Position numbers and translations under genes: made by a program. From positions 1-64,000 of the forward strand of contig NZ_FQUN01000014.1 of assembly GCF_900129005.1 (NCBI RefSeq): a stretch of DNA of 64,000 bases. Reading direction: 5' to 3'. Below, piece by piece: positions 55,709 through 64,000 of this stretch; position 1 is the stretch's first letter; the number at the start of each line of letters is the position of its first letter. The notes under the pieces are model-generated. The model saw only the letters and a program-made list of their open reading frames with translations, did not search any database and was not told the DNA's origin. This DNA is from Leeuwenhoekiella marinoflava DSM 3653 (GTDB lineage: Bacteria; Bacteroidota; Bacteroidia; Flavobacteriales; Flavobacteriaceae).

Positions 55709-56413
55709 ATGAAAACTATACTTAAAAATGTTTCTGTTTTGGCTGTAGCCATTACATTACTTACCAGTTGTGAAGCGACCAAAAATGCAAACAATCAGCA
55801 AAAAGGTTCTGTAATAGGAGCTGCAGGTGGTGCGATTTTAGGAGCTGTAATTGGTAATAACGTTGGCAAAAAAGGCGATGGTGGTGAACTAGGTGCGGTT
55901 ATAGGTGGTGTTGTAGGTGGTGTTGCCGGTAATGTTATCGGTAAAAAAATGGATAAGCAGGCACAACGTATCGAGGAAGAAATTCCAGGTGCAGAAGTTG
56001 AGCGTGTTGATGATGGAATTATCGTGAATTTTGATGAGAATAGTGGTGTTTACTTTGCTACTAATAAATATGATGTGAATTCAGCCTCTCAACAAACGTT
56101 GAATGGTCTTGCAAAAGTAATGGCTGAATATCCTCAGACGAATGTATTGGTTGTAGGTCATACAGACAGTACTGGCTCTGCAGAATATAATATGACGCTT
56201 TCTAAGAATAGAGCTCAGGCTGTAACAAATTATTTATCTAGTCATGGTATTTCGGCTGGTAGATTTACCACACAATGGTATGGTGAAGAACAACCAAAAT
56301 ATACTAACGAAACAGCAGAAGGACGTTCTAAAAACCGTCGTGTAACTTTAGCAATTGTGCCTAACCAAGAGATGGTAAACGAAGCTAAACAAGAGGCTGG
56401 TGAAGGTCAATAA
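55709..56413 (+). CDS. OmpA-family lipoprotein with glycine zipper
   Basis: 234 residues with a lipoprotein signal (LAVAITLLTSC). Next comes a glycine-zipper region (about 35-85, with GAAGGAILGAVIGNNVGKKG) that could insert in a membrane. The OmpA C-terminal domain follows (about 115-225), with the peptidoglycan-binding NVLVVGHTDSTGSAEYNMTL and GRSKNRRV. It should tie the outer membrane to peptidoglycan. Last of the envelope trio. Confidence 0.93.
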   Translation: MKTILKNVSVLAVAITLLTSCEATKNANNQQKGSVIGAAGGAILGAVIGNNVGKKGDGGELGAVIGGVVGGVAGNVIGKKMDKQAQRIEEEIPGAEVERVDDGIIVNFDENSGVYFATNKYDVNSASQQTLNGLAKVMAEYPQTNVLVVGHTDSTGSAEYNMTLSKNRAQAVTNYLSSHGISAGRFTTQWYGEEQPKYTNETAEGRSKNRRVTLAIVPNQEMVNEAKQEAGEGQ

Positions 56414-56448
56414 ATTTAATTTTCTTTTTAGGAAGATTAATTGAGATG

Positions 56449-56486
56449 AAAACTCCTTGCTATATCAATTGTAAGGAGTTTTTTTA
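56449..56486 (+). terminator. terminator after the OmpA gene
   Basis: AAAACTCCTT (56449-56458) and AAGGAGTTTT (56473-56482) form a perfect stem with a 14-nt loop and a T-run. Confidence 0.8.
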
Positions 56487-56515
56487 TGGGCTTTATTTAG
56501 TATCTTCAAACAGCT

Positions 56516-57637
56516 TTGAAAAAGAACCTAAATATTGCAATACTGGGTGGTGGTCTCGCCGGACTCACCGCAGCCATACATCTCAAAAAAGCCGGATATG
56601 CTATTCAGGTTTTTGAGAAAGAAAGGTGTCCTAAACACAAGGTTTGCGGGGAATACCTATCTAATGAAATTCTCCCGTATTGGCAAAAACTGGAGGTTAA
56701 TCCTTGTGATTGGGGAGCTGTATCAATATCAGATCTTCACTTTACAACTTCTGAAGGAAAAAACATAAAAGCTGCATTGCCACTTGGAGGTTTTGGAATC
56801 AGTAGATATACGTTAGATTCAAAAATGACAGAAGTTGCAAAGGAAGTCGGTTGTCAATTCATTTTTAAAACAGTAGAGTCTGTTGATTTTGATGAATATT
56901 TCACAATAAAAACACAGGATAATACGCTGTATAAAGCTGATCTGGTTATAGGCACTTATGGCAAACGGTCTAATCTTGATATTTCGCTTTCGCGGAAATT
57001 TATACAAAAGAAAAGTCCGTGGTTAGGCGTTAAGATGCATTATAATGCTGAAATTGATAAGCGAACTGTACAACTTCATAATTTTGAAGGAGGTTATTGT
57101 GGCATTTCTCAGGTTGAAGATAACCGGGTGAATGCTTGTTACCTCACACATTTGGATGCCTTTAAAAAATGGGGAAACCTTGAGAATTTTCAATATCAAG
57201 TTTTAAGAAAAAATCCATATTTAGAAGCTTTTTTTTCAGACGCAAACCCACTTTTTGAAAAGCCGCTAAGCATCAGTCAGGTTTCTTTTCAGCAAAAACA
57301 GCTCATAGAAAATCACGTTTTAATGTGCGGTGACAGTGCCGGACTTATACATCCACTTTGTGGTAACGGGATGGCAATGGCGGTTGTAGGCGCCAAGATT
57401 CTTTCAGAATGCATTATAGAATATGAGCAGGCTAAGCAAAACAGAAATCAACTCGAAAATAATTATTCTAAAAAATGGAATGCAGAATTTACCTCCAGAC
57501 TTAGAACTGGCAGGGTCTTGCAAGGTATTCTACAAAATAAAACAATAACAAACTATTCTTTAAAAGCTTTGCAAAGTTTCCCGTTTATGATGGATAAGTT
57601 AATAGAATCTACTCACGGAAAACCGGTTAGCCTTTGA
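56516..57637 (+). CDS. FAD-dependent monooxygenase / geranylgeranyl-reductase-type flavoprotein
   Basis: 373 residues. The N-terminal Rossmann motif GGGLAGLTAAIHLKKAGY binds FAD; then CGEYLSNEILPYW, and the later GDSAGLIHPLCGNGMAMA closes the FAD site. This is the group of aromatic hydroxylases and geranylgeranyl reductases. It heads a four-gene cluster with a methyltransferase and a type III PKS, so it probably oxidises the polyketide ring (inference). The start codon is TTG. The residues ISLSRKFIQK are coded by a copy of the palindromic element. It overlaps the next gene by 4 bp. Confidence 0.88.
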   Translation: MKKNLNIAILGGGLAGLTAAIHLKKAGYAIQVFEKERCPKHKVCGEYLSNEILPYWQKLEVNPCDWGAVSISDLHFTTSEGKNIKAALPLGGFGISRYTLDSKMTEVAKEVGCQFIFKTVESVDFDEYFTIKTQDNTLYKADLVIGTYGKRSNLDISLSRKFIQKKSPWLGVKMHYNAEIDKRTVQLHNFEGGYCGISQVEDNRVNACYLTHLDAFKKWGNLENFQYQVLRKNPYLEAFFSDANPLFEKPLSISQVSFQQKQLIENHVLMCGDSAGLIHPLCGNGMAMAVVGAKILSECIIEYEQAKQNRNQLENNYSKKWNAEFTSRLRTGRVLQGILQNKTITNYSLKALQSFPFMMDKLIESTHGKPVSL

Positions 57638-58335
57638 AAACGAGAAGCCTTATCCCTGAGTTGATGGACGATCCCAAGTTGGATGAAGATCGCTTGCAAG
57701 CAGCATTAAAAGACGTGACTCTGGTAAATCGTTATCTGGGTGGTCAACAGGTCACCATAGATGGTATCAAACATTTTACAGGGAAGTTTCCGCAGAAAAC
57801 ATACAGTATAGTGGATTTGGGTTGTGGAGATGGCGCAATGCTTCGAAAAATAGCAGACTATGCCAGAAAAATGAAGCTTGATTTTCAACTTTTAGGATTA
57901 GATCTAAACGAAATAAGTATTGCATTAGCAAAATCTAAATCTGTAGATTACCCCGAAATAGAATACCTGCAAAAAGACATTTTAGAATTGAATCAAGACG
58001 GCTTCGGTTGTGATGTTTTTACTTCGACACTTACGATGCATCATTTTACAGACGTGGAGATTGAAGCTTTTTTAAAACAGTTTCTTTCCATTTCAAAATT
58101 AGGTGTCGTCATCAACGATTTGCAACGAAGCCGCATTGCTTACGTCTTATTTAAAGTCTTCAGCACTGTGTTTATGAAGACGCATATTGCGCGACATGAT
58201 GGTTTAATTTCTATCAAAAGAGCATTTACAAAAAACGAATTATTAACTTTTACCCAAAAGCTTCCGCTAGAGTCTTATAAATTAAAATGGCGCTGGGCTT
58301 TCCGATATTTATGGATTCTAGAAAAACAGCAGTAA
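57634..58335 (+). CDS. SAM-dependent methyltransferase
   Basis: 233 residues, a class I methyltransferase. The SAM-binding motif IVDLGCGDGAML is near residue 65, then LLGLDLNE, and TSTLTMHHFTD further on. It begins with a TTG that overlaps the flavoprotein stop (TTGA); an ATG 10 codons later is the alternative, but the TTG keeps the RSLIPELMDD stretch. It overlaps the PKS gene by about 25 bp. It probably methylates the type III PKS product on carbon or oxygen (inference). Confidence 0.9.
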   Translation: MKTRSLIPELMDDPKLDEDRLQAALKDVTLVNRYLGGQQVTIDGIKHFTGKFPQKTYSIVDLGCGDGAMLRKIADYARKMKLDFQLLGLDLNEISIALAKSKSVDYPEIEYLQKDILELNQDGFGCDVFTSTLTMHHFTDVEIEAFLKQFLSISKLGVVINDLQRSRIAYVLFKVFSTVFMKTHIARHDGLISIKRAFTKNELLTFTQKLPLESYKLKWRWAFRYLWILEKQQ

Positions 58336-59378
58336 AGATAGCAGGAGTAGCTAAAGCAATACCGAAATATCACCGGGAAACCCCTGATATTCTACCTCTT
58401 TTAGATAGTTGGTTAGCAGGCCAGGAAGAACGATTTGTGCGTAAGGTTAAAAAGATTTTTAGCAATGCAGCCGTTGATAAACGCTACAGTATTATGGCTC
58501 CTGAAGAGGTTTTTACCGCGACTTCTTTTGAGGGTAAAAATGACATTTACAGTCGCGAAGTCATCAAACTTGGGGAGCAAGCTCTTACGGATGCTTTAGA
58601 TAAAACCGGTTGGGACGCGCAGAGTTTAGATTATATAATTACGGTGAGTTGTACCGGGATTATGATCCCTTCTTTGGACGCATATCTTATTAATAAATTA
58701 AATTTAAGGCAAGATATTACGCGGCTTCCGGTTACCGAAATGGGTTGCGCGGCAGGCATTAGTGGCATTTTATATGCTAATGATTTCTTAAAAGCTAATC
58801 CCGGCAAACGAGCAGCTGTTATTGCGGTTGAAAGTCCCACGGCGACTTTTCAGCTTAATGATTATTCGATGGCAAATGTGGTGAGCGCGGCGATTTTTGG
58901 CGATGGTGGTGCTTGTGTTTTGCTTTCTTCAAAAGAAGAAGATCAAGGTCCGCAAATAGTTGATACAGGAATGTATCATTTTTTTGATGCTGAAGAAATG
59001 ATGGGCTTTAAGTTGACCAATACCGGACTAAAAATGATTTTAGATCCGAGTGTGCCGGAAACGATTGCTTCTAATTTTCCTGATATTATCGATCCGTTTT
59101 TAGAACGAAATGGGATTACGATAGCAGATGTGAATAATCTTGTTTTTCATCCCGGTGGAAAAAAAATTGTTCAGACTGTTGAAGAGCTTTTTGGAAAACG
59201 TGGAAAAAACATAGACGACACTAAAGAAGTTTTGAGGCTTTATGGCAATATGAGCAGCGTAACGGTGTTGTATGTTTTGGAGCGGTTTTTAAATCGAAAA
59301 ATTCCTGCAGAAGATTATGGATTGATGCTTAGTTTTGGTCCAGGTTTTTCAGCACAACGTATTTTATTAAAATGGTAA
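58311..59378 (+). CDS. type III polyketide synthase (chalcone/alkylresorcinol synthase-like)
   Basis: 355 residues from the ATG at 58311; an earlier ATG at 58287 would add 8 residues. The thiolase-fold catalytic triad is present: Cys in VTEMGCAAGISG, His in LVFHPGGKK, and Asn in YGNMSSVTVL. The enzyme joins an acyl starter with malonyl-CoA units and cyclises the chain to a resorcinol, pyrone or related ring. The neighbours (flavin oxygenase, methyltransferase, enoyl-reductase-like SDR) fit a modified phenolic lipid. It overlaps both neighbours. Confidence 0.93.
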   Translation: MDSRKTAVKIAGVAKAIPKYHRETPDILPLLDSWLAGQEERFVRKVKKIFSNAAVDKRYSIMAPEEVFTATSFEGKNDIYSREVIKLGEQALTDALDKTGWDAQSLDYIITVSCTGIMIPSLDAYLINKLNLRQDITRLPVTEMGCAAGISGILYANDFLKANPGKRAAVIAVESPTATFQLNDYSMANVVSAAIFGDGGACVLLSSKEEDQGPQIVDTGMYHFFDAEEMMGFKLTNTGLKMILDPSVPETIASNFPDIIDPFLERNGITIADVNNLVFHPGGKKIVQTVEELFGKRGKNIDDTKEVLRLYGNMSSVTVLYVLERFLNRKIPAEDYGLMLSFGPGFSAQRILLKW

Positions 59379-60181
59379 ATAACTTTGAATTCAATACAAA
59401 ACCCGGTTCTTATTCTTGGGCACTTATTCTGGGAGGAAGTAGCGGTTTAGGCTTTGCATCAGCTCAAAAATTAGCAAATAAAGGTTTGAATGTTTGCATC
59501 ATTCACCGCACACGCAGAAGTAAACTCAAAGAATTTGAATCAATTTGTGAATCGCTAAGAGGGGATGGTGTTGAGGTAGTGGCTTTTAATAAAGATGCAA
59601 TGAATGCTGATACTATTGCAGAGATGATTCAGTTTTTTAAAGATAAGAATGCTGAAATTTTGGTGCTTTTACACAGCATTGCAAAGGGAAATCTAAAGCC
59701 TATTTATTCAGAAAATACAGAGGAAGTAACCTTGACTGGTAAAGACTTTTTATTAACAGCCGAGGCTATGGCAGTAAGTTTATATGATTGGGCAAGCGCT
59801 TTCGCGAAAGCAAAACTATTTAAAGAAAACGGAAGAATCCTCACATTTACCAGTGAAGGAAGTACAAAACCTTTGCCCAATTACGCAGCCGTTTCGGCAG
59901 CAAAAGCAGCTCTTGAAGCGATTGTAAGAAGTCTGGCTTTTGAACTTGCTCCTTTAAAAATAACGGCAAATTGTATACAAGCAGGAGTAACGAATACTGA
60001 GAGTTTGCAGCTCATACCGGGTAGTGACGTTTTAATAGAACAAGCCTTAGTCCGCAATCCACAAAAACGACTCACAACTCCGCAAGATGTGGCTAACGCT
60101 GTGTATTTATTGAGCAAGCCTGAAGCTAGCTGGATTAACGGGGCTGTAATTCCCGTAGATGGTGGAGAACATTTAAGATAA
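59372..60181 (+). CDS. enoyl-ACP-reductase-like SDR
   Basis: 269 residues. The nucleotide-binding GGSSGLG is near 22. The catalytic Tyr and Lys are spaced YAAVSAAK (Tyr-x6-Lys), as in FabI/FabL enoyl reductases rather than the classical YxxxK. The end, INGAVIPVDGGEHL, is typical. The ATG overlaps the PKS stop, so it belongs to the cluster. It may reduce an acyl starter or a product (inference). The segment SAFAKAKLFKE is coded by a palindromic element copy. Confidence 0.9.
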   Translation: MVNNFEFNTKPGSYSWALILGGSSGLGFASAQKLANKGLNVCIIHRTRRSKLKEFESICESLRGDGVEVVAFNKDAMNADTIAEMIQFFKDKNAEILVLLHSIAKGNLKPIYSENTEEVTLTGKDFLLTAEAMAVSLYDWASAFAKAKLFKENGRILTFTSEGSTKPLPNYAAVSAAKAALEAIVRSLAFELAPLKITANCIQAGVTNTESLQLIPGSDVLIEQALVRNPQKRLTTPQDVANAVYLLSKPEASWINGAVIPVDGGEHLR

Positions 60182-60208
60182 TTGACAACCAATTAATAGA
60201 ATACTATA

Positions 60209-61228
60209 ATGAAGATTGATTTACGTAGCGATACCGTTACAAAACCAACACCCGCAATGTTAGACGCGATGATGACTGCAGAAGTGGGTGACGATGTATA
60301 TAAAGAAGATCCTAGTGTAAACAAGCTGGAACAACATATAGCAGAACTTTTTGGGATGGATTCAGCTTTGTATTTTCCTACCGGAAGTATGACCAACCAG
60401 GCTGCGATTAAAATTCATACGCAACCCGGCGAACAATTAATCGCTGATAAATATGCACACGTTTACAACTATGAAGGTGGTGGTGTTTCGTTTAACAGCG
60501 GCGTTTCCTGTAAATTGATAGACGGGCATCGCGGTATGATCACTGCAGATCAAGTTGAAGAAAACATCAATCCGCCTGATTTTTATCACAGTCCGTTGAC
60601 TTCTTTAGTTTGCTTGGAGAACACAACCAATAAAGGTGGTGGAGCCTGTTATGATTTTCGAGAAATACTTAAAATTAGAAAAGTATGTGATGACCACGGG
60701 TTAGGCCTTCACTTAGACGGCGCTCGTTTATGGAATGCATTGGTTGTTACTGATGAATCTCCTAAAGATTACGGGGCTGCTTTTGATACCATTTCGGTGT
60801 GTTTATCAAAAGGCTTAGGTGCACCTATGGGCTCTGTGCTTGTGGGTAAAAAAGAGTTTATGGATAAAGCAATACGTGTGCGTAAAGTGTTGGGCGGTGG
60901 TATGCGACAGGTAGGTTTTGCAGCAGCTTCAGGGCTTTATGCTATAGAGCATCACTGGCAGCATATGGAAGAAGATCACAAACGCGCTCAGGAACTTTCA
61001 GTCGCTTTAAACCAAATAAATGATGTCGCACACGTAGAACCGGTTGAGACCAATATCTTGATTTTTAAACTACGTGCAGACGTTGATGAATCTCAATTTA
61101 TAGCCAAACTGAAAGATGCAGATATTCACATAAGTGCTTTAGGAAAAGGAAAATTACGTATCGTAACACATTATGATTATACCGCAGAAATGCATACTCG
61201 TTTCTTAGAGTTTTTAGGTAAGTTATAA
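60209..61228 (+). CDS. ltaE: low-specificity L-threonine aldolase
   Basis: 339 residues, normal length. It is a PLP enzyme that splits threonine or allo-threonine to glycine and acetaldehyde, cytosolic. Seen: the start IDLRSDTVTKPT, then EDPSVNKLEQHIAELFG, the LHLDGARLWNA stretch (Asp to PLP), and the Schiff-base Lys in VCLSKGLGAPMGS. It lies 27 bp after the polyketide cluster in the same direction, and may share its transcript, but it is a housekeeping enzyme. Confidence 0.95.
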   Translation: MKIDLRSDTVTKPTPAMLDAMMTAEVGDDVYKEDPSVNKLEQHIAELFGMDSALYFPTGSMTNQAAIKIHTQPGEQLIADKYAHVYNYEGGGVSFNSGVSCKLIDGHRGMITADQVEENINPPDFYHSPLTSLVCLENTTNKGGGACYDFREILKIRKVCDDHGLGLHLDGARLWNALVVTDESPKDYGAAFDTISVCLSKGLGAPMGSVLVGKKEFMDKAIRVRKVLGGGMRQVGFAAASGLYAIEHHWQHMEEDHKRAQELSVALNQINDVAHVEPVETNILIFKLRADVDESQFIAKLKDADIHISALGKGKLRIVTHYDYTAEMHTRFLEFLGKL

Positions 61229-61306
61229 TTTTAAACTGCCTTTAATAAAAGCCAATATGCTATCTTTTAGGATAAATATGGTGTTTTGATTAATGAAATA
61301 AGGCTC

Positions 61307-61358
61307 AAACTCCTATAAATTATCGATTTTCTAAAAGTTTATGATTAAATAGGAGTTT
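61307..61358 (+). terminator. possible terminator after ltaE
   Basis: AAACTCCTAT (61307-61316) and ATAGGAGTTT (61349-61358) are perfect complements across a 32-nt loop, followed by TT. Confidence 0.55.
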
Positions 61359-61388
61359 TTAAAGCTTAGTGCTTGATTTTCTTTGCGG

Positions 61389-61405
61389 TATACTATCTTA
61401 GTATA
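61389..61405. repeat. short dyad upstream of the transglutaminase/DUF2126 gene
   Basis: TATACTA-TCT-TAGTATA is a perfect 7-bp inverted repeat about 50 bp before the gene. It may be an operator. Confidence 0.35.
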
Positions 61406-61456
61406 TAGTTAACCCATTAGTGCTTTTGTGCTAAAAATATTCAAAACCAGTTCTTT

Positions 61457-64000
61457 ATGGCTTTAAAAGTTGCAATCTCCCATAAAACGAAATATAAATA
61501 TGACAAACGTATTTCGCTTTCTCCACATATTTTTAGATTGCGTCCGGCACCACACAGTAGAACTCCTATTGAAGCGTATTCCTTAAAGATAACACCTGAA
61601 AATCATTTTTTTAACTGGCAGCAGGATCCTTTTGGTAACTATCTGGCTCGTGTGGTTTTTCCTGAAAAGACAGACGAACTTTCTATAGATGTTGAAATTT
61701 TAGCTGATCTAAAAACAATAAATCCGTTTGATTTTTTTGTTGAGGAAGCAGTTGAAGATTTTCCTTTTAAATACAAAGAATCCTTAAAAAAGGAATTATT
61801 GCCTTATCTGGAAATTACAGATGACGGTCCCTTACTTAAAGAGTTTTTAAAAACCATAGACGTTTCAGAGCAGCTTACTATTTACTTTTTAATAGGCATT
61901 AATCGTCACATTAACGAGTACTTAAATTATACCGTTCGTATGGAGCCCGGTGTACAAACTTGTGAAGAAACGTTAGAGAAGAAATTAGGTTCTTGTCGTG
62001 ATTTTGCCTGGTTACTGGTTCAATCTTTACGACATTTAGGTTTGGCTGCGCGTTTTGTTTCGGGTTATTTAGTGCAGTTGAAATCTGATGAAAAATCTCT
62101 GGATGGTCCATCTGGTCCTGAAGAAGATTTTACAGATTTACATGCTTGGGCAGAAGTATATATTCCCGGAGCTGGATGGATTGGTTTAGATTCTACTTCC
62201 GGGCTTTTAGCAGGAGAAGGTCACATACCATTGGCGTGTACGCCTTCGTTTGAAAGTGCAGCACCGGTAACCGGTTTTTCTGATCCTGCCGAAACGGAGT
62301 TTGAATTTGACAATTCGGTGACGCGTATTTTTGAATCTCCGCGAGTAACAAAACCCTATACTGAAAACCAGTGGAAAGAGATTTATGATTTGGGTTTTGA
62401 AGTAGAAAAAGAATTACAAGCCGGTGATGTGCGTCTCACAATGGGTGGGGAACCCACTTTTGTATCTGTTGATGATATGGAATCTGAACAGTGGAATACC
62501 GCTGCAGACGGACCAGAAAAGCGAAAACTCTCTGAAGATTTATCAACCAGATTGTTACATAAATTTGCTAGTGGTGGGATGTTTCATCACGCTCAGGGAA
62601 AATGGTATCCCGGCGAGCCTATACCGCGCTGGTCTATAGGTATTCATTGGCGTAAAGACGGTTTACCGCTTTGGAAAGATGAAAGCCTTATGGCTTCTTT
62701 CAATAAAGAATATAACTTACCTGAAGGTATTTCTAAGCAATTTTTACAAGAATTAGCAATCAATCTCGGTATTCGTCTGGAGTATATTATTCCTGCTTAC
62801 GAAGATGTTTTCTATTTTATGTGGGAAGAGAGCAGGCTACCAGTAGATGTTGATCCTATGAAAGGGGACGATACCGTTACTTCAGTGCGTAACCGTTTAA
62901 ATAAAATATTAGAACAAGGTCTGGATAAAAAGATAGGGCATGTTTTGCCTTTGGCTAATATTCAAGGAAAATGGGTTACAAACCCGTGGAAATTTAGACA
63001 AAACCATTTATTCTTGATTCCGGGGAATTCACCTGTGGGGCTTCGGTTACCGCTCAATTCTTTAATTGAAGATCCTGAGGTTGAAACTCAACCTATAGCA
63101 GATCCCGATTTGTTTGACAAACGCAAGCCTTTTGGTCCCTATGGGGAAGCTTTGGAAAATCGTAAAGCTTCCGCGAAAGCGAAAACTAAAGATGGAAGGG
63201 TTGATTATAACGCAGATAAAAAGGAGAAAAATCCGTTTGCGCGTACGGCAATATGTGCTGAGGTACGCGATAAAAAACTCTACCTCTTTCTACCGCCTTT
63301 AGATGATGCAGAAACGTTTATAGATTTAATAGCATCTATTGAAACTACTGCAAAACAACTGAATATTCCGGTGCTTATAGAGGGCTACGAGCCACCAAGA
63401 GATAACCGTCTTGAAGTGTTGAAAGTAACGCCAGATCCTGGAGTTATTGAGGTAAATGTGCATCCTGCGAAGAACTGGGATGAACTTACTAAAAATACGC
63501 TAACCCTTTATGAAGAAGCAAAAAAGAGTCGTCTGGGTACTGAAAAGTTTATGCTTGATGGCAAACATACCGGTACCGGTGGAGGAAACCATGTGACTTT
63601 AGGAGGGGTTAGTCCGGCTGATAGTCCGTTATTGCGCAGACCAGATTTATTGCGCAGTTTATTGACGTTCTGGCAACATCACCCGGGACTTTCGTATTTG
63701 TTTTCTGGTGGATTTATAGGCTCTACCAGTCAGGCGCCGCGTATAGACGAAGGACGACAAGAAAATTTATACGAGTTGGAGATTGCCTTTAATCAAATAC
63801 CCGAAGATGAAGATGTACCGTTTTGGTTAACCGATCGTTTGTTTAGACATTTATTGACCGATATAACCGGTAACACACACCGTGCAGAATTCTGTATCGA
63901 TAAATTATACAGTCCGGATTCTTCTTCAGGAAGATTGGGTATTTTAGAGCTAAGAGCTTTTGATATGCCACCACATGCTCAAATGAGTCTGATGCAAATG
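61457..64000 (+). CDS. transglutaminase-like / DUF2126 large protein, 3' end beyond the window
   Basis: At least 848 residues; the frame is still open at the window edge. The N-terminal 300 residues hold a bacterial transglutaminase-like domain: an N-terminal beta domain (SHKTKYKYDKRISLSPHIF), then the Cys-His-Asp core with GSCRDFAW, DLHAWAEVYIPG and GLDSTSG. The large C-terminal part matches DUF2126 (DVRLTMGGEPTFV, GKWYPGEPIPRW, TGTGGGNHVTLGG, FWQHHPGLSYLFSGGF). Such proteins are usually coded with alpha-E and circularly permuted ATP-grasp proteins and may make or modify peptides. The segment KASAKAKTKD is coded by a palindromic element copy. Confidence 0.92.
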   Translation, partial: MALKVAISHKTKYKYDKRISLSPHIFRLRPAPHSRTPIEAYSLKITPENHFFNWQQDPFGNYLARVVFPEKTDELSIDVEILADLKTINPFDFFVEEAVEDFPFKYKESLKKELLPYLEITDDGPLLKEFLKTIDVSEQLTIYFLIGINRHINEYLNYTVRMEPGVQTCEETLEKKLGSCRDFAWLLVQSLRHLGLAARFVSGYLVQLKSDEKSLDGPSGPEEDFTDLHAWAEVYIPGAGWIGLDSTSGLLAGEGHIPLACTPSFESAAPVTGFSDPAETEFEFDNSVTRIFESPRVTKPYTENQWKEIYDLGFEVEKELQAGDVRLTMGGEPTFVSVDDMESEQWNTAADGPEKRKLSEDLSTRLLHKFASGGMFHHAQGKWYPGEPIPRWSIGIHWRKDGLPLWKDESLMASFNKEYNLPEGISKQFLQELAINLGIRLEYIIPAYEDVFYFMWEESRLPVDVDPMKGDDTVTSVRNRLNKILEQGLDKKIGHVLPLANIQGKWVTNPWKFRQNHLFLIPGNSPVGLRLPLNSLIEDPEVETQPIADPDLFDKRKPFGPYGEALENRKASAKAKTKDGRVDYNADKKEKNPFARTAICAEVRDKKLYLFLPPLDDAETFIDLIASIETTAKQLNIPVLIEGYEPPRDNRLEVLKVTPDPGVIEVNVHPAKNWDELTKNTLTLYEEAKKSRLGTEKFMLDGKHTGTGGGNHVTLGGVSPADSPLLRRPDLLRSLLTFWQHHPGLSYLFSGGFIGSTSQAPRIDEGRQENLYELEIAFNQIPEDEDVPFWLTDRLFRHLLTDITGNTHRAEFCIDKLYSPDSSSGRLGILELRAFDMPPHAQMSLMQM

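Overview
The window is a 64 kb piece of a chromosome from a marine-type Flavobacteriaceae (Bacteroidota). Evidence: AT-rich DNA, almost no Shine-Dalgarno sequences, promoters with the Bacteroidota -7 element TAnnTTTG, many small lipoproteins with a Cys lipobox, and family-specific versions of several proteins (a MutS2 without Smr domain, a fused E1 alpha/beta 2-oxoacid dehydrogenase, an asymmetric ABC-F protein, and a DUF4139 protein with a SusC-like insert). The genus cannot be fixed from sequence alone.

Positions 1-9,500 form an accessory region. It holds about 960 bp of non-coding DNA rich in inverted and direct repeats, and a minus-strand operon with a degenerate nucleotidyltransferase/HEPN-like protein plus three small proteins that look like tandem paralogues. 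An XRE regulator follows, then an aldo/keto reductase - aldo/keto reductase - SDR - AraC cassette bracketed by an imperfect 52-bp direct repeat. Last is a solitary Fic gene under two tandem promoter/operator copies, bracketed by another imperfect direct repeat. This mosaic looks like stacked insertions beside the core chromosome. No integrase, transposase, tRNA or CRISPR was found.

From about 9,500 on, the content is mostly core: SDR, transaldolase-like aldolase, ABC-F, pheT, recG, an M1 peptidase with a patatin, a K+/H+ antiporter operon with a glutamate-synthase-like flavoprotein, an M20 hydrolase with a secreted DsrE protein, a VWA lipoprotein, a UvrD/PcrA helicase, an LpxH-like phosphoesterase, aroC, a dicarboxylate symporter, mutS2 with a DCC protein, ung, ppk1, an operon of nucleoside phosphorylase/DUF1835/SUI1/2OG-Fe oxygenase, a branched-chain-type 2-oxoacid dehydrogenase E1, and an envelope trio (DUF1328, lipocalin-like lipoprotein, OmpA).

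Positions 56,516-60,181 are a four-gene overlapping biosynthetic cluster: flavin monooxygenase, SAM methyltransferase, type III polyketide synthase and an enoyl-reductase-like SDR. The set parallels phenolic-lipid/alkylquinone operons. The window ends inside a large transglutaminase/DUF2126 gene.

Other points: the DUF4139/MuiA-like gene is cut by one in-frame TAA; a short palindromic element (core TTTCGCGAAAGC) recurs inside unrelated coding sequences; several genes appear to start at TTG; and some start sites are corrected from promoter position.
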